A stretch of DNA of 41,650 nucleotides from the NCBI GenBank assembly GCA_012800795.1, contig JAAZIQ010000084.1, positions 1-41,650 on the forward strand. Reading direction: 5' to 3'. The notes beneath the pieces are model-generated. The model saw nothing but the letters and a program-made list of their open reading frames with translations, was not told the origin of the DNA and made no database searches. The stretch comes from Bacillota bacterium (GTDB taxonomy: Bacteria; Bacillota; Dethiobacteria; Dethiobacterales; Dethiobacteraceae). This document shows, one piece after another, positions 1 through 7,894 of this stretch (positions are counted from its first letter, which is position 1; each line of letters begins with the position of its first letter). The translations under genes were made by a program, and so were the position numbers.

Positions 1-120
1 AATTCATATCAATCAATTCATTTACTCCTATAAATCTACTTAAAACACTATAATGTACAAAATAACATTATAGTGTTTTAAGTAGATTTATAGGAGTAAA
101 TGAATTGATTGATATGAATT
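1..120. repeat. Perfect 56-bp inverted repeat at the window edge
   Basis: Bases 1-56 are the exact reverse complement of bases 65-120, separated by an 8-base loop (ACAAAATA). Position 1 pairs with position 120, so the palindrome may continue to the left of the window. No T-run follows and no reading frame is encoded, so it does not look like an ordinary terminator. A perfect foldback at the exact edge is typical of a contig-end assembly or amplification artefact. A genuine cruciform or hairpin end is possible but less likely. Confidence 0.9.
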
Positions 121-247
121 CGGCTTGATGTGCAGTAAAAACAAAAAAGATTTTCTAATTGTATCTAAAAAAATAAGATGCTACAATTACATTAAAGTGA
201 TCAGTAGCTATTTATAGTGAGAAAGCGACAAAGAATAGGTGAAAAAA

Positions 248-1576
248 ATGAAAAAAGTATTTGTAATTTTGCTAACCAAAATACTATATTTTATTGGTTA
301 TTTAGTTGGCAGGGGGAGCAGCTTGCCGGGCCAAATTGCCCTGAAGATCTATCCCGATATATTATCAAAACTTGTTTTGCCGGAAAATATTGTGTTTATT
401 ACAGGAAGCAACGGCAAGACAACTACTGCCGGCATGGTTAATGATGTTTTAGTTAATAATGGATTTACGGTAGGTTATAATTTTGAAGGCTCAAATCAAA
501 CTGAAGGGATAGCGACTTTATTATTAAGAATTTCCGATTTTGCCGGCAGGGTAAAAAAGAATGTTTTAGTTTTAGAAGTTGATGAAAGATATACCAGACA
601 TGTTTTAAAATATATAACGCCTAAGTATTATGTTGTAACCAATCTTTATAGAGATCAACTTACAAGGAATGGTCATCCTGAAGAGGTTTATGCCATTATG
701 GAAGAGGGAGTAAAGGATGAGATGCATCTGGTGCTAAATACAGATGATCCTTTATCTTCCATGATGGGTATAAACAGGGAAAATGTTACCTATTTCGGGA
801 TTGAAAAAAATTCCCTTAGTAAGGAATACAGCACCAGCATGTATAATGACGGGGCATATTGTCCTCAGTGTAAAGAAAAACTAGTGTATGAATACTACCA
901 CTATAATCATATTGGCTCATATAAATGTGAAAATTGCGGGCATCACAGACATAATCCGGAATTTAGCGTTACAGAAATAGATTTTGATGAAGGTTATTTT
1001 GTAATTAACCATGAACATCGAATAGAGCTAAATTTTAAAAGCTTTTATAATATCTACAATTTACTTACTGCCTTTACCGTTGCAAGTCTTTTAGGAGTGA
1101 AAAGTGAAGATATATGTTCAGCCCTTAACAACTATATTGTTAAAAAAGAAAGGATTATTGAATTTCAGGTAGCTCAAAAAGAAGGGATGATGATCGTCTC
1201 GAAGCATGAAAACTCTATCTCATATAATCAATCATTAATGTATATTGCAAACCAAAAGGAAGAGTGTACCGCTGTTATTTTAGTAGACAGTATCAGCCGC
1301 AAATATTACACCAATGAGACGTCATGGCTTTGGGATATTGATTTCGAGCTGCTGCAAAGTGACAATGTAAAAAGAATTATTTTGGCAGGGAAATATGCCT
1401 ATGATTTGGGTGTAAGGTTTGATCATAGCGGGATTGATAAAGATAAAATTACCATTACTCCCGATCTGGACAAGTTAATGGATGCTATTAATGAGTTGGC
1501 AGTGGGAAAAATTTATGTTTTAACCTGTTTTTCGGATAAGCAAAAATATATTGATAAGGTGAAAGTATGGAACTGA
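248..1576 (+). CDS. murT: MurT-like Mur ligase family protein (lipid II isoglutaminyl synthase subunit-like)
   Basis: A 442-residue protein, the length usual for MurT. In Staphylococcus aureus MurT activates the D-Glu carboxylate of lipid II with ATP and the GatD partner supplies ammonia. Visible features: the N-terminal GRG..LPGQIALK motif, the ATP loop GSNGKTTT (residues 53-60), the acidic motif EVDE, TNLYRDQ, a four-cysteine zinc ribbon (C205, C208, C227, C230) and a DUF1727-type C-terminus with ETSWLWD. In S. aureus the Asp349 of GRDTSW completes the glutaminase triad; here that position is Glu357. ATG 248 is chosen because AGGTGA at 236-241 is well spaced; GTG 239 is the alternative. It overlaps the next gene by 10 bases, as expected for a translationally coupled complex. 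The family is secure; the substrate is not. Confidence 0.85.
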   Translation: MKKVFVILLTKILYFIGYLVGRGSSLPGQIALKIYPDILSKLVLPENIVFITGSNGKTTTAGMVNDVLVNNGFTVGYNFEGSNQTEGIATLLLRISDFAGRVKKNVLVLEVDERYTRHVLKYITPKYYVVTNLYRDQLTRNGHPEEVYAIMEEGVKDEMHLVLNTDDPLSSMMGINRENVTYFGIEKNSLSKEYSTSMYNDGAYCPQCKEKLVYEYYHYNHIGSYKCENCGHHRHNPEFSVTEIDFDEGYFVINHEHRIELNFKSFYNIYNLLTAFTVASLLGVKSEDICSALNNYIVKKERIIEFQVAQKEGMMIVSKHENSISYNQSLMYIANQKEECTAVILVDSISRKYYTNETSWLWDIDFELLQSDNVKRIILAGKYAYDLGVRFDHSGIDKDKITITPDLDKLMDAINELAVGKIYVLTCFSDKQKYIDKVKVWN

Positions 1577-2292
1577 AGATTTTGCATTTATATCATGATC
1601 TTTTAAATCTATATGGCGAAGTGGGAAATATTAAGATTTTGACAAGTCTTTTAATGAAGCAAAATATAGAAGTTACTGTAAAAAGCAGCTCTGTAGGCGA
1701 TGATATAGAAATTGGCGATTACGATTTTATTTATTTGGGTTCCGGCACCGAAAAAAATCAATTGGTGGCACTAAATGATTTGAGCCGTTTTAAAAATGAG
1801 CTCCGGGAAGCTGTTGCCCAAGGTGTGGTGATGCTGGCCACGGGTAATTCATTTGAAATTTTTGGACGATTTATTCGCGAAATAGATGGGGAGATTTATG
1901 AGGGTTTAAATTTATTTAATTTTTATGCGGAAAGAAGCAGGGCAAGGGTTACTTCCGACATTATTTACAGCGCAAATTTTTTAGAAAAAAGCATAGTAGG
2001 CTTTGTAAACAAAAAAAGCATGGCCTATGATATTGATAATTATTTGTTTAAAGTAAAGTTTGGCGCCGGAGCAAACGAAAGCAACAAGATTGAAGGTGTT
2101 AGGGAAAACAATTTTTTTGGTACTTATGTAATTGGCCCGATTTTAGTAAGAAATCCTCACTTCTTGGATTATATAGCGAGACTTATTTGCCATGCCAAAG
2201 ACCCTAATTTTGCATTTAACGAGATAAAAAATGAAAACCAGGTTAAAGCCTATGAAACGGCACTATTTGAATTATCCAAAAGAATGGGTTAA
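1567..2292 (+). CDS. GatD-like class I amidotransferase-fold protein lacking the catalytic Cys and His
   Basis: A 241-residue protein that aligns end to end with S. aureus GatD as remembered: the N-terminal LNLYGEVGNI, LGSGTEKNQ, the substrate-binding Arg in ARVTSD (R127), and GTYVIGPILVRN near the C-terminus. GatD normally hydrolyses glutamine with Cys94 in an ICGGYQ elbow, and His189 in YLHGP. Here the elbow reads ATGNSFEIFG, putting Gly93 at the Cys position, and YVIGP puts Ile189 at the His position. Together with the Asp-to-Glu change in the MurT-like partner, all three triad positions are altered. The fold and pairing with MurT are kept, so it is probably a structural or regulatory subunit, or the complex uses free ammonia or another amine. 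That function is inference. Its start lies inside the murT end. Confidence 0.85.
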   Translation: MELKILHLYHDLLNLYGEVGNIKILTSLLMKQNIEVTVKSSSVGDDIEIGDYDFIYLGSGTEKNQLVALNDLSRFKNELREAVAQGVVMLATGNSFEIFGRFIREIDGEIYEGLNLFNFYAERSRARVTSDIIYSANFLEKSIVGFVNKKSMAYDIDNYLFKVKFGAGANESNKIEGVRENNFFGTYVIGPILVRNPHFLDYIARLICHAKDPNFAFNEIKNENQVKAYETALFELSKRMG

Positions 2293-2324
2293 GTTGGTAA
2301 TCAAAATATTTCACAAAAAAGCAT

Positions 2325-2368
2325 GATCCTTGATACTGTTTATGCAAACAAATCAAGGGTCTTTTTTT
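2325..2368 (+). terminator. Rho-independent terminator after the MurT/GatD-like pair
   Basis: A 10-bp stem (GATCCTTGAT with ATCAAGGGTC, one G-U pair) and a 17-base loop are followed by seven T residues at 2362-2368. It separates the pair from the downstream metal locus. Confidence 0.8.
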
Positions 2369-2466
2369 CATAACTGGTTTATTTTTTGTAAAAAAAGCTA
2401 TGCTAAAATAAGCATATAGAAATCAATAGGAATTAACAATAAAAAGTGAAAGTGAGGAATTTAGTT

Positions 2467-2760
2467 ATGACGACATTTAATGAGCTAAAAGAAAAACATC
2501 TTGCAAGGTTAGAACAATATGTGCCGGTGGTAGCACGTGTTCATGGCGACACTCACCCGGAATTTCACGAAGTACATAAAATATTTAATGCCATTACTGC
2601 CAAAATAAAGGAAGCAGGATCTGGAAAACCTAAATTAGATCTTGAATTTAAACAATTACGCGAGATTACGGATAACTATACCGTACCGTCTGATGTATGC
2701 GAAAGTTACGAAGCTGTATACAAGATGCTTGCCGAGTTGGACGGGGCATATCAAGCTTAG
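2467..2760 (+). CDS. Small hemerythrin/RIC-like protein of unknown function
   Basis: A 97-residue, mostly helical protein. The central motif VARVHGDTHPEFHEV resembles the VHG..HPEL segment of hemerythrin-like iron-sulfur repair proteins (ScdA/RIC). The rest of that four-helix bundle with its full set of di-iron ligands is not present, so it may be a half-domain or a separate small family. ATG 2467 is preferred because GTGAGGA at 2452-2458 lies eight bases upstream; the longer GTG start at 2446 has no comparable site. The stop is 12 bases before the P-type ATPase start, so the two are probably co-transcribed, suggesting a role with iron or another transition metal. The hemerythrin relation is a motif-level judgement. 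Confidence 0.6.
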   Translation: MTTFNELKEKHLARLEQYVPVVARVHGDTHPEFHEVHKIFNAITAKIKEAGSGKPKLDLEFKQLREITDNYTVPSDVCESYEAVYKMLAELDGAYQA

Positions 2761-2772
2761 GAGAGTGGGGCT

Positions 2773-4622
2773 TTGCAAAAATATATTTTAAGCAATAAAA
2801 ATAATATTGCCTTTATTAGCGGCATTTTGATAGTAGCTGCATTTTTAAGCAAATGGATAATGAAAAATACGGATCTTTTTGCTTGGTTATTAATCGCTGC
2901 TTCCGCCTTAGGTGCAGTGCCCATTGCTATCCAAGCCTACCAGGCTTTAAAAGTAAAAGTAGTGAGTATTGACGTTTTAGTTACAGTTGCAGTTTTGGGC
3001 GCGTTTTTTATTCAAAACTATGAAGAGTCAGCAATTGTTACATTTTTGTTTTTATTTGGTGCTTATTTAGAGCAGCGCACATTAAATAAAACACGTTCCG
3101 CGATAAAAGAATTGATTGAAATGGCACCGGAAAGTGCTCTAAAAAGGATGGCAAACGTGAATTTGAAGAAGTTGAAGTGGATAGGGTGGATGTAGGTGAT
3201 GTATTGCTGGTTAAAACCGGCGCTAAGGTTCCTGTTGATGGCACAGTTTTAAGCGGTGAAGGCAGTGTTAATGAAGCTAGTATTACAGGGGAGTCTTTTC
3301 CCGCCAGAAAGGAAAAGGGCTCCAAAGTATTTGCAGGTACAATCTTGGAAAATGGAACCTTACAGATTGTTGCCGACCGAATAGGCGAAGACACAACATT
3401 TGGTAGGATAATTGAGCTGGTGGAAGAAGCACAAGATTCCAAATCAGAGGCGGAACGTTTCATTGATCGTTTTTCGAAGTACTATACACCGGCAGTGCTT
3501 GTTATTGCCATTTTAGTATGGCTATTTTCACGAGATGCTGAATTGGCAATTACAATCCTCGTTTTAGGCTGTCCGGGTGCTTTGGTTATCGGCGTGCCGG
3601 TATCTAACGTTGCTGGCATTGGTAATGGAGCACGCAATGGAGTGCTGCTAAAAGGCAGTGAGGTAATTAGAGATTTGAGCAGGCTGGATACAATTGTTTT
3701 TGATAAAACAGGAACTCTTACTGTGGGGAAACCCACGGTTGCAGAAAAAGAATTTTATAAGGATAATATTGATGAAGCATTGGGATACCTTGCCAGCATA
3801 GAACGTGAGTCAGATCACCCGCTGGCAAAGGCAGTATTGGAGGAGATTGGCGAAACAACTTTTTTACCGGTTGAAAATACAGAAGTTATAAAAGGTGCAG
3901 GGATTATAGCCAATGTCAACGGCCACAAAGTAGCCGTTGGTAATATTGCTTTAATGGAAAGGGAAAATGTCAAACTAGATGAAAAGATGAAAACTGATGC
4001 CGCTCGTTTTGAAAAGAACGGAAACTCACTTGTTTTGACTGCCGTTGATGGTGAGTTGAAAATAATGTATGGAGTACGTGATCAAATACGTCCAGGAGTA
4101 AAAGAAAATTTGCTTAAACTAAAAAAGCTGCGGGTCAAGAACCTTATTATGCTCTCGGGTGATAACCAGGGAACCGTTGATTTGGTAAGTAGGGAGCTGG
4201 GCTTGACGGAAGCCCATGGCAACATGCTGCCTGAAGATAAAGCGGCCTATATTGAAAAGCTAATTAAAGCAGGTCAAATAGTTGCTTTTGTTGGAGACGG
4301 TGTTAATGACAGCCCCTCACTGGCTTTGGCTAATATCGGTATCGCAATGGGAAGCGGTACCGATGTAGCTATTGAAACATCAGATGTCGTTTTAATGAAC
4401 TCAGATTTTAGTCGCCTGCCTCATGCTTTGGGGTTAGCAAAAGCTACGGTGAGAAATATGAAACAAAATATTTTTATTGCTGTAGGCGTTGTGCTGGTAT
4501 TATTAGCCAGTGTCTTGTTTAGCGAATGGATGAATATGTCCATAGGAATGTTAGTACACGAAGGCAGTATTTTAGCAGTAATTCTTAACGGAATGAGATT
4601 GTTAAACTATAAGCTAAGATAA
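2773..4622 (+). pseudogene. P1B-type metal-transporting ATPase interrupted by a -1 frameshift
   Basis: Two overlapping frames encode one P-type ATPase. The first (TTG 2773, AGGAG at 2759-2763) carries the first membrane helices and stops at 3195. The second carries TGES, DKTGTLT, the HP region, GDGVNDSP and the last membrane helices to 4622. At the A5 run 3141-3145, adding one A restores an unbroken A-L-K-K-D-G-K-R-E-F reading. The transport-site motif is CPG (GCPGALVIGVPVS) rather than CPC, and the last helix carries HEGS, close to the HEGGT motif of P1B-4 Co/Fe exporters. There is no N-terminal HMA domain; an HMA protein is encoded separately downstream. It may be a sequencing error, a decayed gene, or a slippage site making full-length protein. 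No alternative family fits. Confidence 0.8.
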
Positions 4623-4734
4623 TAAGAATATCAAGTATAAAAAGGCTTTATTAGTAAAAGGTAGGATATAATTAAATCAGGGACAGAGTGAAAGGTCTAA
4701 CCTAAAAAATGAATGCAAGGGAGGAATTTATGTT

Positions 4735-4962
4735 ATGAAGTCGGCGACAATTCAATTGGAAACTTTAACCTGCCCGTCATGTATGCAAAAAATTGAAAAT
4801 GCGCTTAAAGCTTTAGAAGGTATTGATAAGGATTCGGTAAATGTTTCATTTAACTCCAGTAAAGTAAAGCTTAACTTTAACGAGGAGCAGCTTTCAATCG
4901 AAAATATAGAAAGTGCAATTAGTAAACTAGGCTATGATGTTATTAAATCTAAAGTAAAGTAA
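4735..4962 (+). CDS. HMA-domain metallochaperone (CopZ-like)
   Basis: A 75-residue single heavy-metal-associated domain with the metal-binding loop TCPSCMQKIE near residues 12-21 and the C-terminal LGYDV typical of this fold. Such proteins bind soft metal ions through the two cysteines of CxxC and hand them to P1B ATPases in the cytoplasm. It lies 112 bases downstream of the P1B ATPase, which itself lacks an HMA domain, so it is the likely donor or sensor partner. AGGGAGG at 4718-4724 supports ATG 4735. An ATG at 4730 opens only a two-codon frame and is ignored. The metal cannot be read from the sequence. Confidence 0.85.
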   Translation: MKSATIQLETLTCPSCMQKIENALKALEGIDKDSVNVSFNSSKVKLNFNEEQLSIENIESAISKLGYDVIKSKVK

Positions 4963-5007
4963 CTATAATGCAACCAAAAACTTTTTTAAGCGGTGAGAAC
5001 GTACAGC

Positions 5008-5045
5008 GCCCTGTAATTCTTGCGATTACAGGGCATTGCTGTTTT
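5008..5045 (+). terminator. Stem-loop between the HMA gene and the TetM-like gene
   Basis: A perfect 10-bp stem (GCCCTGTAAT with ATTACAGGGC, 7-base loop) is flanked by CAGC and GCTG and followed by only four T residues. It is either a weak terminator for the metal locus or an attenuator in the leader of the TetM-like gene. The 180-base gap it sits in shows no other clear element. Confidence 0.55.
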
Positions 5046-5141
5046 AGAGAAGGAATAGTCTTAATGATAAGATATTTGTTTGTTAAATTCCTTTCTTGTT
5101 GGTATTATATATACAACGAGCAGCGGGGGATAGAGGGAGTC

Positions 5142-7763
5142 ATGAAAAAAATTGTTATTGGGATTTTAGCACATGTGGATGCTGGTAAGACAACTTTATC
5201 GGAAAGTTTGCTGTATTTGAGTGGTAGAATCCGCAAAATGGGCAGAGTTGACAACAGGGATGCCTATTTGGATAACTACGAGCTAGAAAAACAGAGAGGG
5301 ATAACTATTTTTTCTAAGCAGGCAACATTTAGGATAGATGAGACAGAAATTACTTTATTGGATACACCCGGCCATGTGGATTTTTCTACTGAAATGGAGA
5401 GGACCCTCCAGGTACTTGATTATGCCATTTTAGTGATTAGTGCTGCCGATGGAGTGCAGGGCTATACCAAGACATTATGGCGTCTACTTACCCTATATAA
5501 AATACCGGTTTTTATCTTTGTTAATAAAATGGACCAAATTGGCGCCAATAAAGAAAATTTGATGCTGGAACTAAAAAAATATTTTAGTGATTGCTGCGTT
5601 GATTTTAGTCAAACTTCAAAAGATAGCTTTTATGAGCAAGTGGCCATGTGTGATGATGTTTTGTTGGAAGCATATCTAGAAGCAAACCGTATTGAAAACT
5701 CACAAATAAAGGCCGCCATCAAAAAACGGATACTGTTTCCGTGTTTTTTCGGTTCTGCTTTAAAATTAAAAGGAGTCGGCGCCTTGCTGCAGAGTCTTAC
5801 TAAATATACCGATATGCCCTACTATCCGGAAGAGTTTGGCGCCAGAGTATTCAAAGTAGGGAGAGACAAACAGGGGAACAGGCTTACTTACCTGAAAATT
5901 ACCGGTGGAAAGCTGAAAGTAAAAGACGTTTTAACCAATGGAATTTGGGAAGAAAAGATTAATCAAATCCGTCTTTATTCGGGGGAGAAATTTACCCTGG
6001 CAAGTGAGGCGGAAGCAGGTACTGTCTGTGCAGTTACCGGGCTTACGCAAACTAAACCCGGGGAAGTTTTGGGGGTAGAGAAAAAACAATATTCACCTAT
6101 ATTGGAGCCTGTGTTAAATTATCGAATCTTGTTGCCTGAAGAATTTGATCCAAGAATGGTGCTTTCTAAATTGCGTCAGCTTGAGGAGGAAGACCCGCAG
6201 CTTCAGATTGTTTGGGATGAGCAGTTAAATGAAATTAGGGTACAGGTTATGGGTGAGATGCAAATTGAGATTTTGCAAAGTCTAATCAAAAGGCGTTTTG
6301 ACATAGCAGTATCATTTGATGAGGGAGAGATTGTTTACAAAGAGACCATTGCCAATGTAACAGAGGGAGTAGGTCATTTTGAGACTTTGGGGCATTATGC
6401 GGAGGTTCATTTGTTACTGGAACCGAGTGAGCGCGGCAGAGGCCTTCAGTTTTTAGACGGCTGCAGTGAAGATCTACTTCCTAAAAGTGCAAAGGAAACA
6501 ATTTTATCCTGCCTAAAAGAAAAGCATCATAAAGGTGTGCTAACGGGAGCAGAAATTACGGATATGAAAATTACTTTAGTATCGGGTCGGGTGCACCACA
6601 AACATACTGCAAACAGCGACTTAAGAGAGGCAGCTTATCGTGCTGTGCGTCAGGGTTTAAAGGAAGCGGAGTCACTTTTGTTGGAGCCATATTATACCTT
6701 TCAACTGGAATTACCTGCGAAAATGGTTGGGCGTGCCATGACTGATATTGAGAGAATGCACGGCAGGTGCCAAATTTCGCAATTAACGGATGAAACAGCA
6801 ATTTTGATTGGGGAAGCACCCGTTGCCACCATGAGAAATTACCAGAGAGAGCTAACAGCTTATACCAAAGGGCACGGCAAGCTATTTTATAGTGTGGTGG
6901 GGTATGAGTCTTGCCATAATGCTAAAGAAGTTGTGGCAAGAATAGGATATGATTCAGAAAAGGATTTAGAAAATCCAACGGCTTCTGTTTTTTACAAAAA
7001 CGGAAATAGCTTTTTAGTTGCTTGGGATGAAGTAAAAAAATATATGCATGTGGAAAGTTACTTTGCTCCAAAGAATGATTTTTGCGAACTAATGCCTGAA
7101 AAAAGAGCTTTTGCAGTTGAACGGGATATGATTGGCCCAGAGGAAGTTGAGAGGATTATTCAACAAACCTATTTTGCAAATCAAGGAGAAAAAACTAAAA
7201 AGCGCAAGGCAGCTGACACTGTTTCGCCTGGACGGAATTCTAAAACCCCAACAATGCAAAAAAGAAAAGAAGAATTTTTGCTCATTGATGGTTACAATAT
7301 TATTTTTAGCTGGCCTGAATTAAAAGAGTTGGCGCAAGAAAATTTAGAGGCCGCGAGAGCAAAGTTGATTGATTATTTGAGCAAATATCAAAGTGTGCGG
7401 AATTGCCAGATTATCGTTGTGTTTGATGCTTATCATGTTCCGGGTCGTCATGAGGAAATAATTAAATACGATGATAATCTACACCTTGTGTATACCAAAG
7501 AAGAACAAGAGGCGGATCATTTTATTGAAAAGTTTACATTTGCTAATCAAGAAAATTATAATATTATCGTTGCCACCTCAGATAGATTGGAGCAGTGTAT
7601 TACCCGAGGGCTAGGCAGTGCTGTTTTATCTGCCGGCGAGCTAAAGAGGGAAATTGACAAAGCTAATGAAAGATTGCTTCGGACTTATCGGGAAAAAAAT
7701 ACTGCAATGCGACGAAATATCCTTGCGGAAAAATTGACCGCTGCTAAAAAACAGAAAGAGTGA
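5142..7763 (+). CDS. TetM/EF-G-like ribosomal GTPase fused to a C-terminal NYN (YacP/Rae1-like) nuclease domain
   Basis: An 873-residue protein. Residues 1-680 or so are a ribosomal-protection (TetM/EF-G) type GTPase: AHVDAGKT (10-17), RGIT (52-55), DTPGH (74-78), NKMD (128-131), then EF-G domains II-V including GEMQIEIL. A basic linker of about 30 residues leads to a NYN/YacP domain (about 710-873) with all four acidic residues expected for metal binding: D716 in LIDGYN, D762 in VFDAYH, D792 in EADHF and D814 in TSDR. TetM-type factors act at the ribosomal A site; B. subtilis Rae1 (YacP) is a ribosome-dependent mRNA endonuclease acting there too. A role in freeing stalled ribosomes is therefore plausible, but is inference; drug resistance is not shown. 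ATG 5142 is chosen because AGAGGGAG precedes it and the G1 motif sits at the usual distance; the upstream extension from 4968 covers the hairpin. Confidence 0.9.
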   Translation: MKKIVIGILAHVDAGKTTLSESLLYLSGRIRKMGRVDNRDAYLDNYELEKQRGITIFSKQATFRIDETEITLLDTPGHVDFSTEMERTLQVLDYAILVISAADGVQGYTKTLWRLLTLYKIPVFIFVNKMDQIGANKENLMLELKKYFSDCCVDFSQTSKDSFYEQVAMCDDVLLEAYLEANRIENSQIKAAIKKRILFPCFFGSALKLKGVGALLQSLTKYTDMPYYPEEFGARVFKVGRDKQGNRLTYLKITGGKLKVKDVLTNGIWEEKINQIRLYSGEKFTLASEAEAGTVCAVTGLTQTKPGEVLGVEKKQYSPILEPVLNYRILLPEEFDPRMVLSKLRQLEEEDPQLQIVWDEQLNEIRVQVMGEMQIEILQSLIKRRFDIAVSFDEGEIVYKETIANVTEGVGHFETLGHYAEVHLLLEPSERGRGLQFLDGCSEDLLPKSAKETILSCLKEKHHKGVLTGAEITDMKITLVSGRVHHKHTANSDLREAAYRAVRQGLKEAESLLLEPYYTFQLELPAKMVGRAMTDIERMHGRCQISQLTDETAILIGEAPVATMRNYQRELTAYTKGHGKLFYSVVGYESCHNAKEVVARIGYDSEKDLENPTASVFYKNGNSFLVAWDEVKKYMHVESYFAPKNDFCELMPEKRAFAVERDMIGPEEVERIIQQTYFANQGEKTKKRKAADTVSPGRNSKTPTMQKRKEEFLLIDGYNIIFSWPELKELAQENLEAARAKLIDYLSKYQSVRNCQIIVVFDAYHVPGRHEEIIKYDDNLHLVYTKEEQEADHFIEKFTFANQENYNIIVATSDRLEQCITRGLGSAVLSAGELKREIDKANERLLRTYREKNTAMRRNILAEKLTAAKKQKE

Positions 7764-7796
7764 CAGAGGATGGTTCTCTGTCACATTAATTTTTTT
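7760..7796 (+). terminator. Terminator formed by a REP-like repeat
   Basis: GTGACAGAG pairs perfectly with CTCTGTCAC across a 7-base loop and is followed by a seven-T run. It overlaps the stop codon of the TetM-NYN gene. The sequence resembles the repeat at 14257-14281. Confidence 0.8.
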
Positions 7797-7894
7797 CAAA
7801 AACAAGGAAATATAAAAAATTTATTGAATATGTTCTAAAATTGTAGCGCAAAGCAAAAAAACTGAAATCTGACGGCAAGAAAAGGAGACTCCCT

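Noticed and set aside
116-126. GAATTCGGCTT, the junction seen in TA cloning vectors
   Set aside because: Only 11 bases match and no further vector sequence follows; chance or part of the edge artefact is more likely.
3177-3195. Independent start for the second part of the P-type ATPase at 3177
   Set aside because: It has no ribosome binding site, and the protein would lack the first membrane helices, which are encoded just upstream.
3038-3736. Minus-strand open frames across the ATPase
   Set aside because: They are shadows of the + strand coding sequence with low-complexity Ser/Pro-rich translations.
4968-5141. 58-residue N-terminal extension of the TetM-NYN protein
   Set aside because: It spans a strong hairpin, lacks a ribosome binding site, and the family starts directly at the MKKIVIGILAHVDAGK segment.
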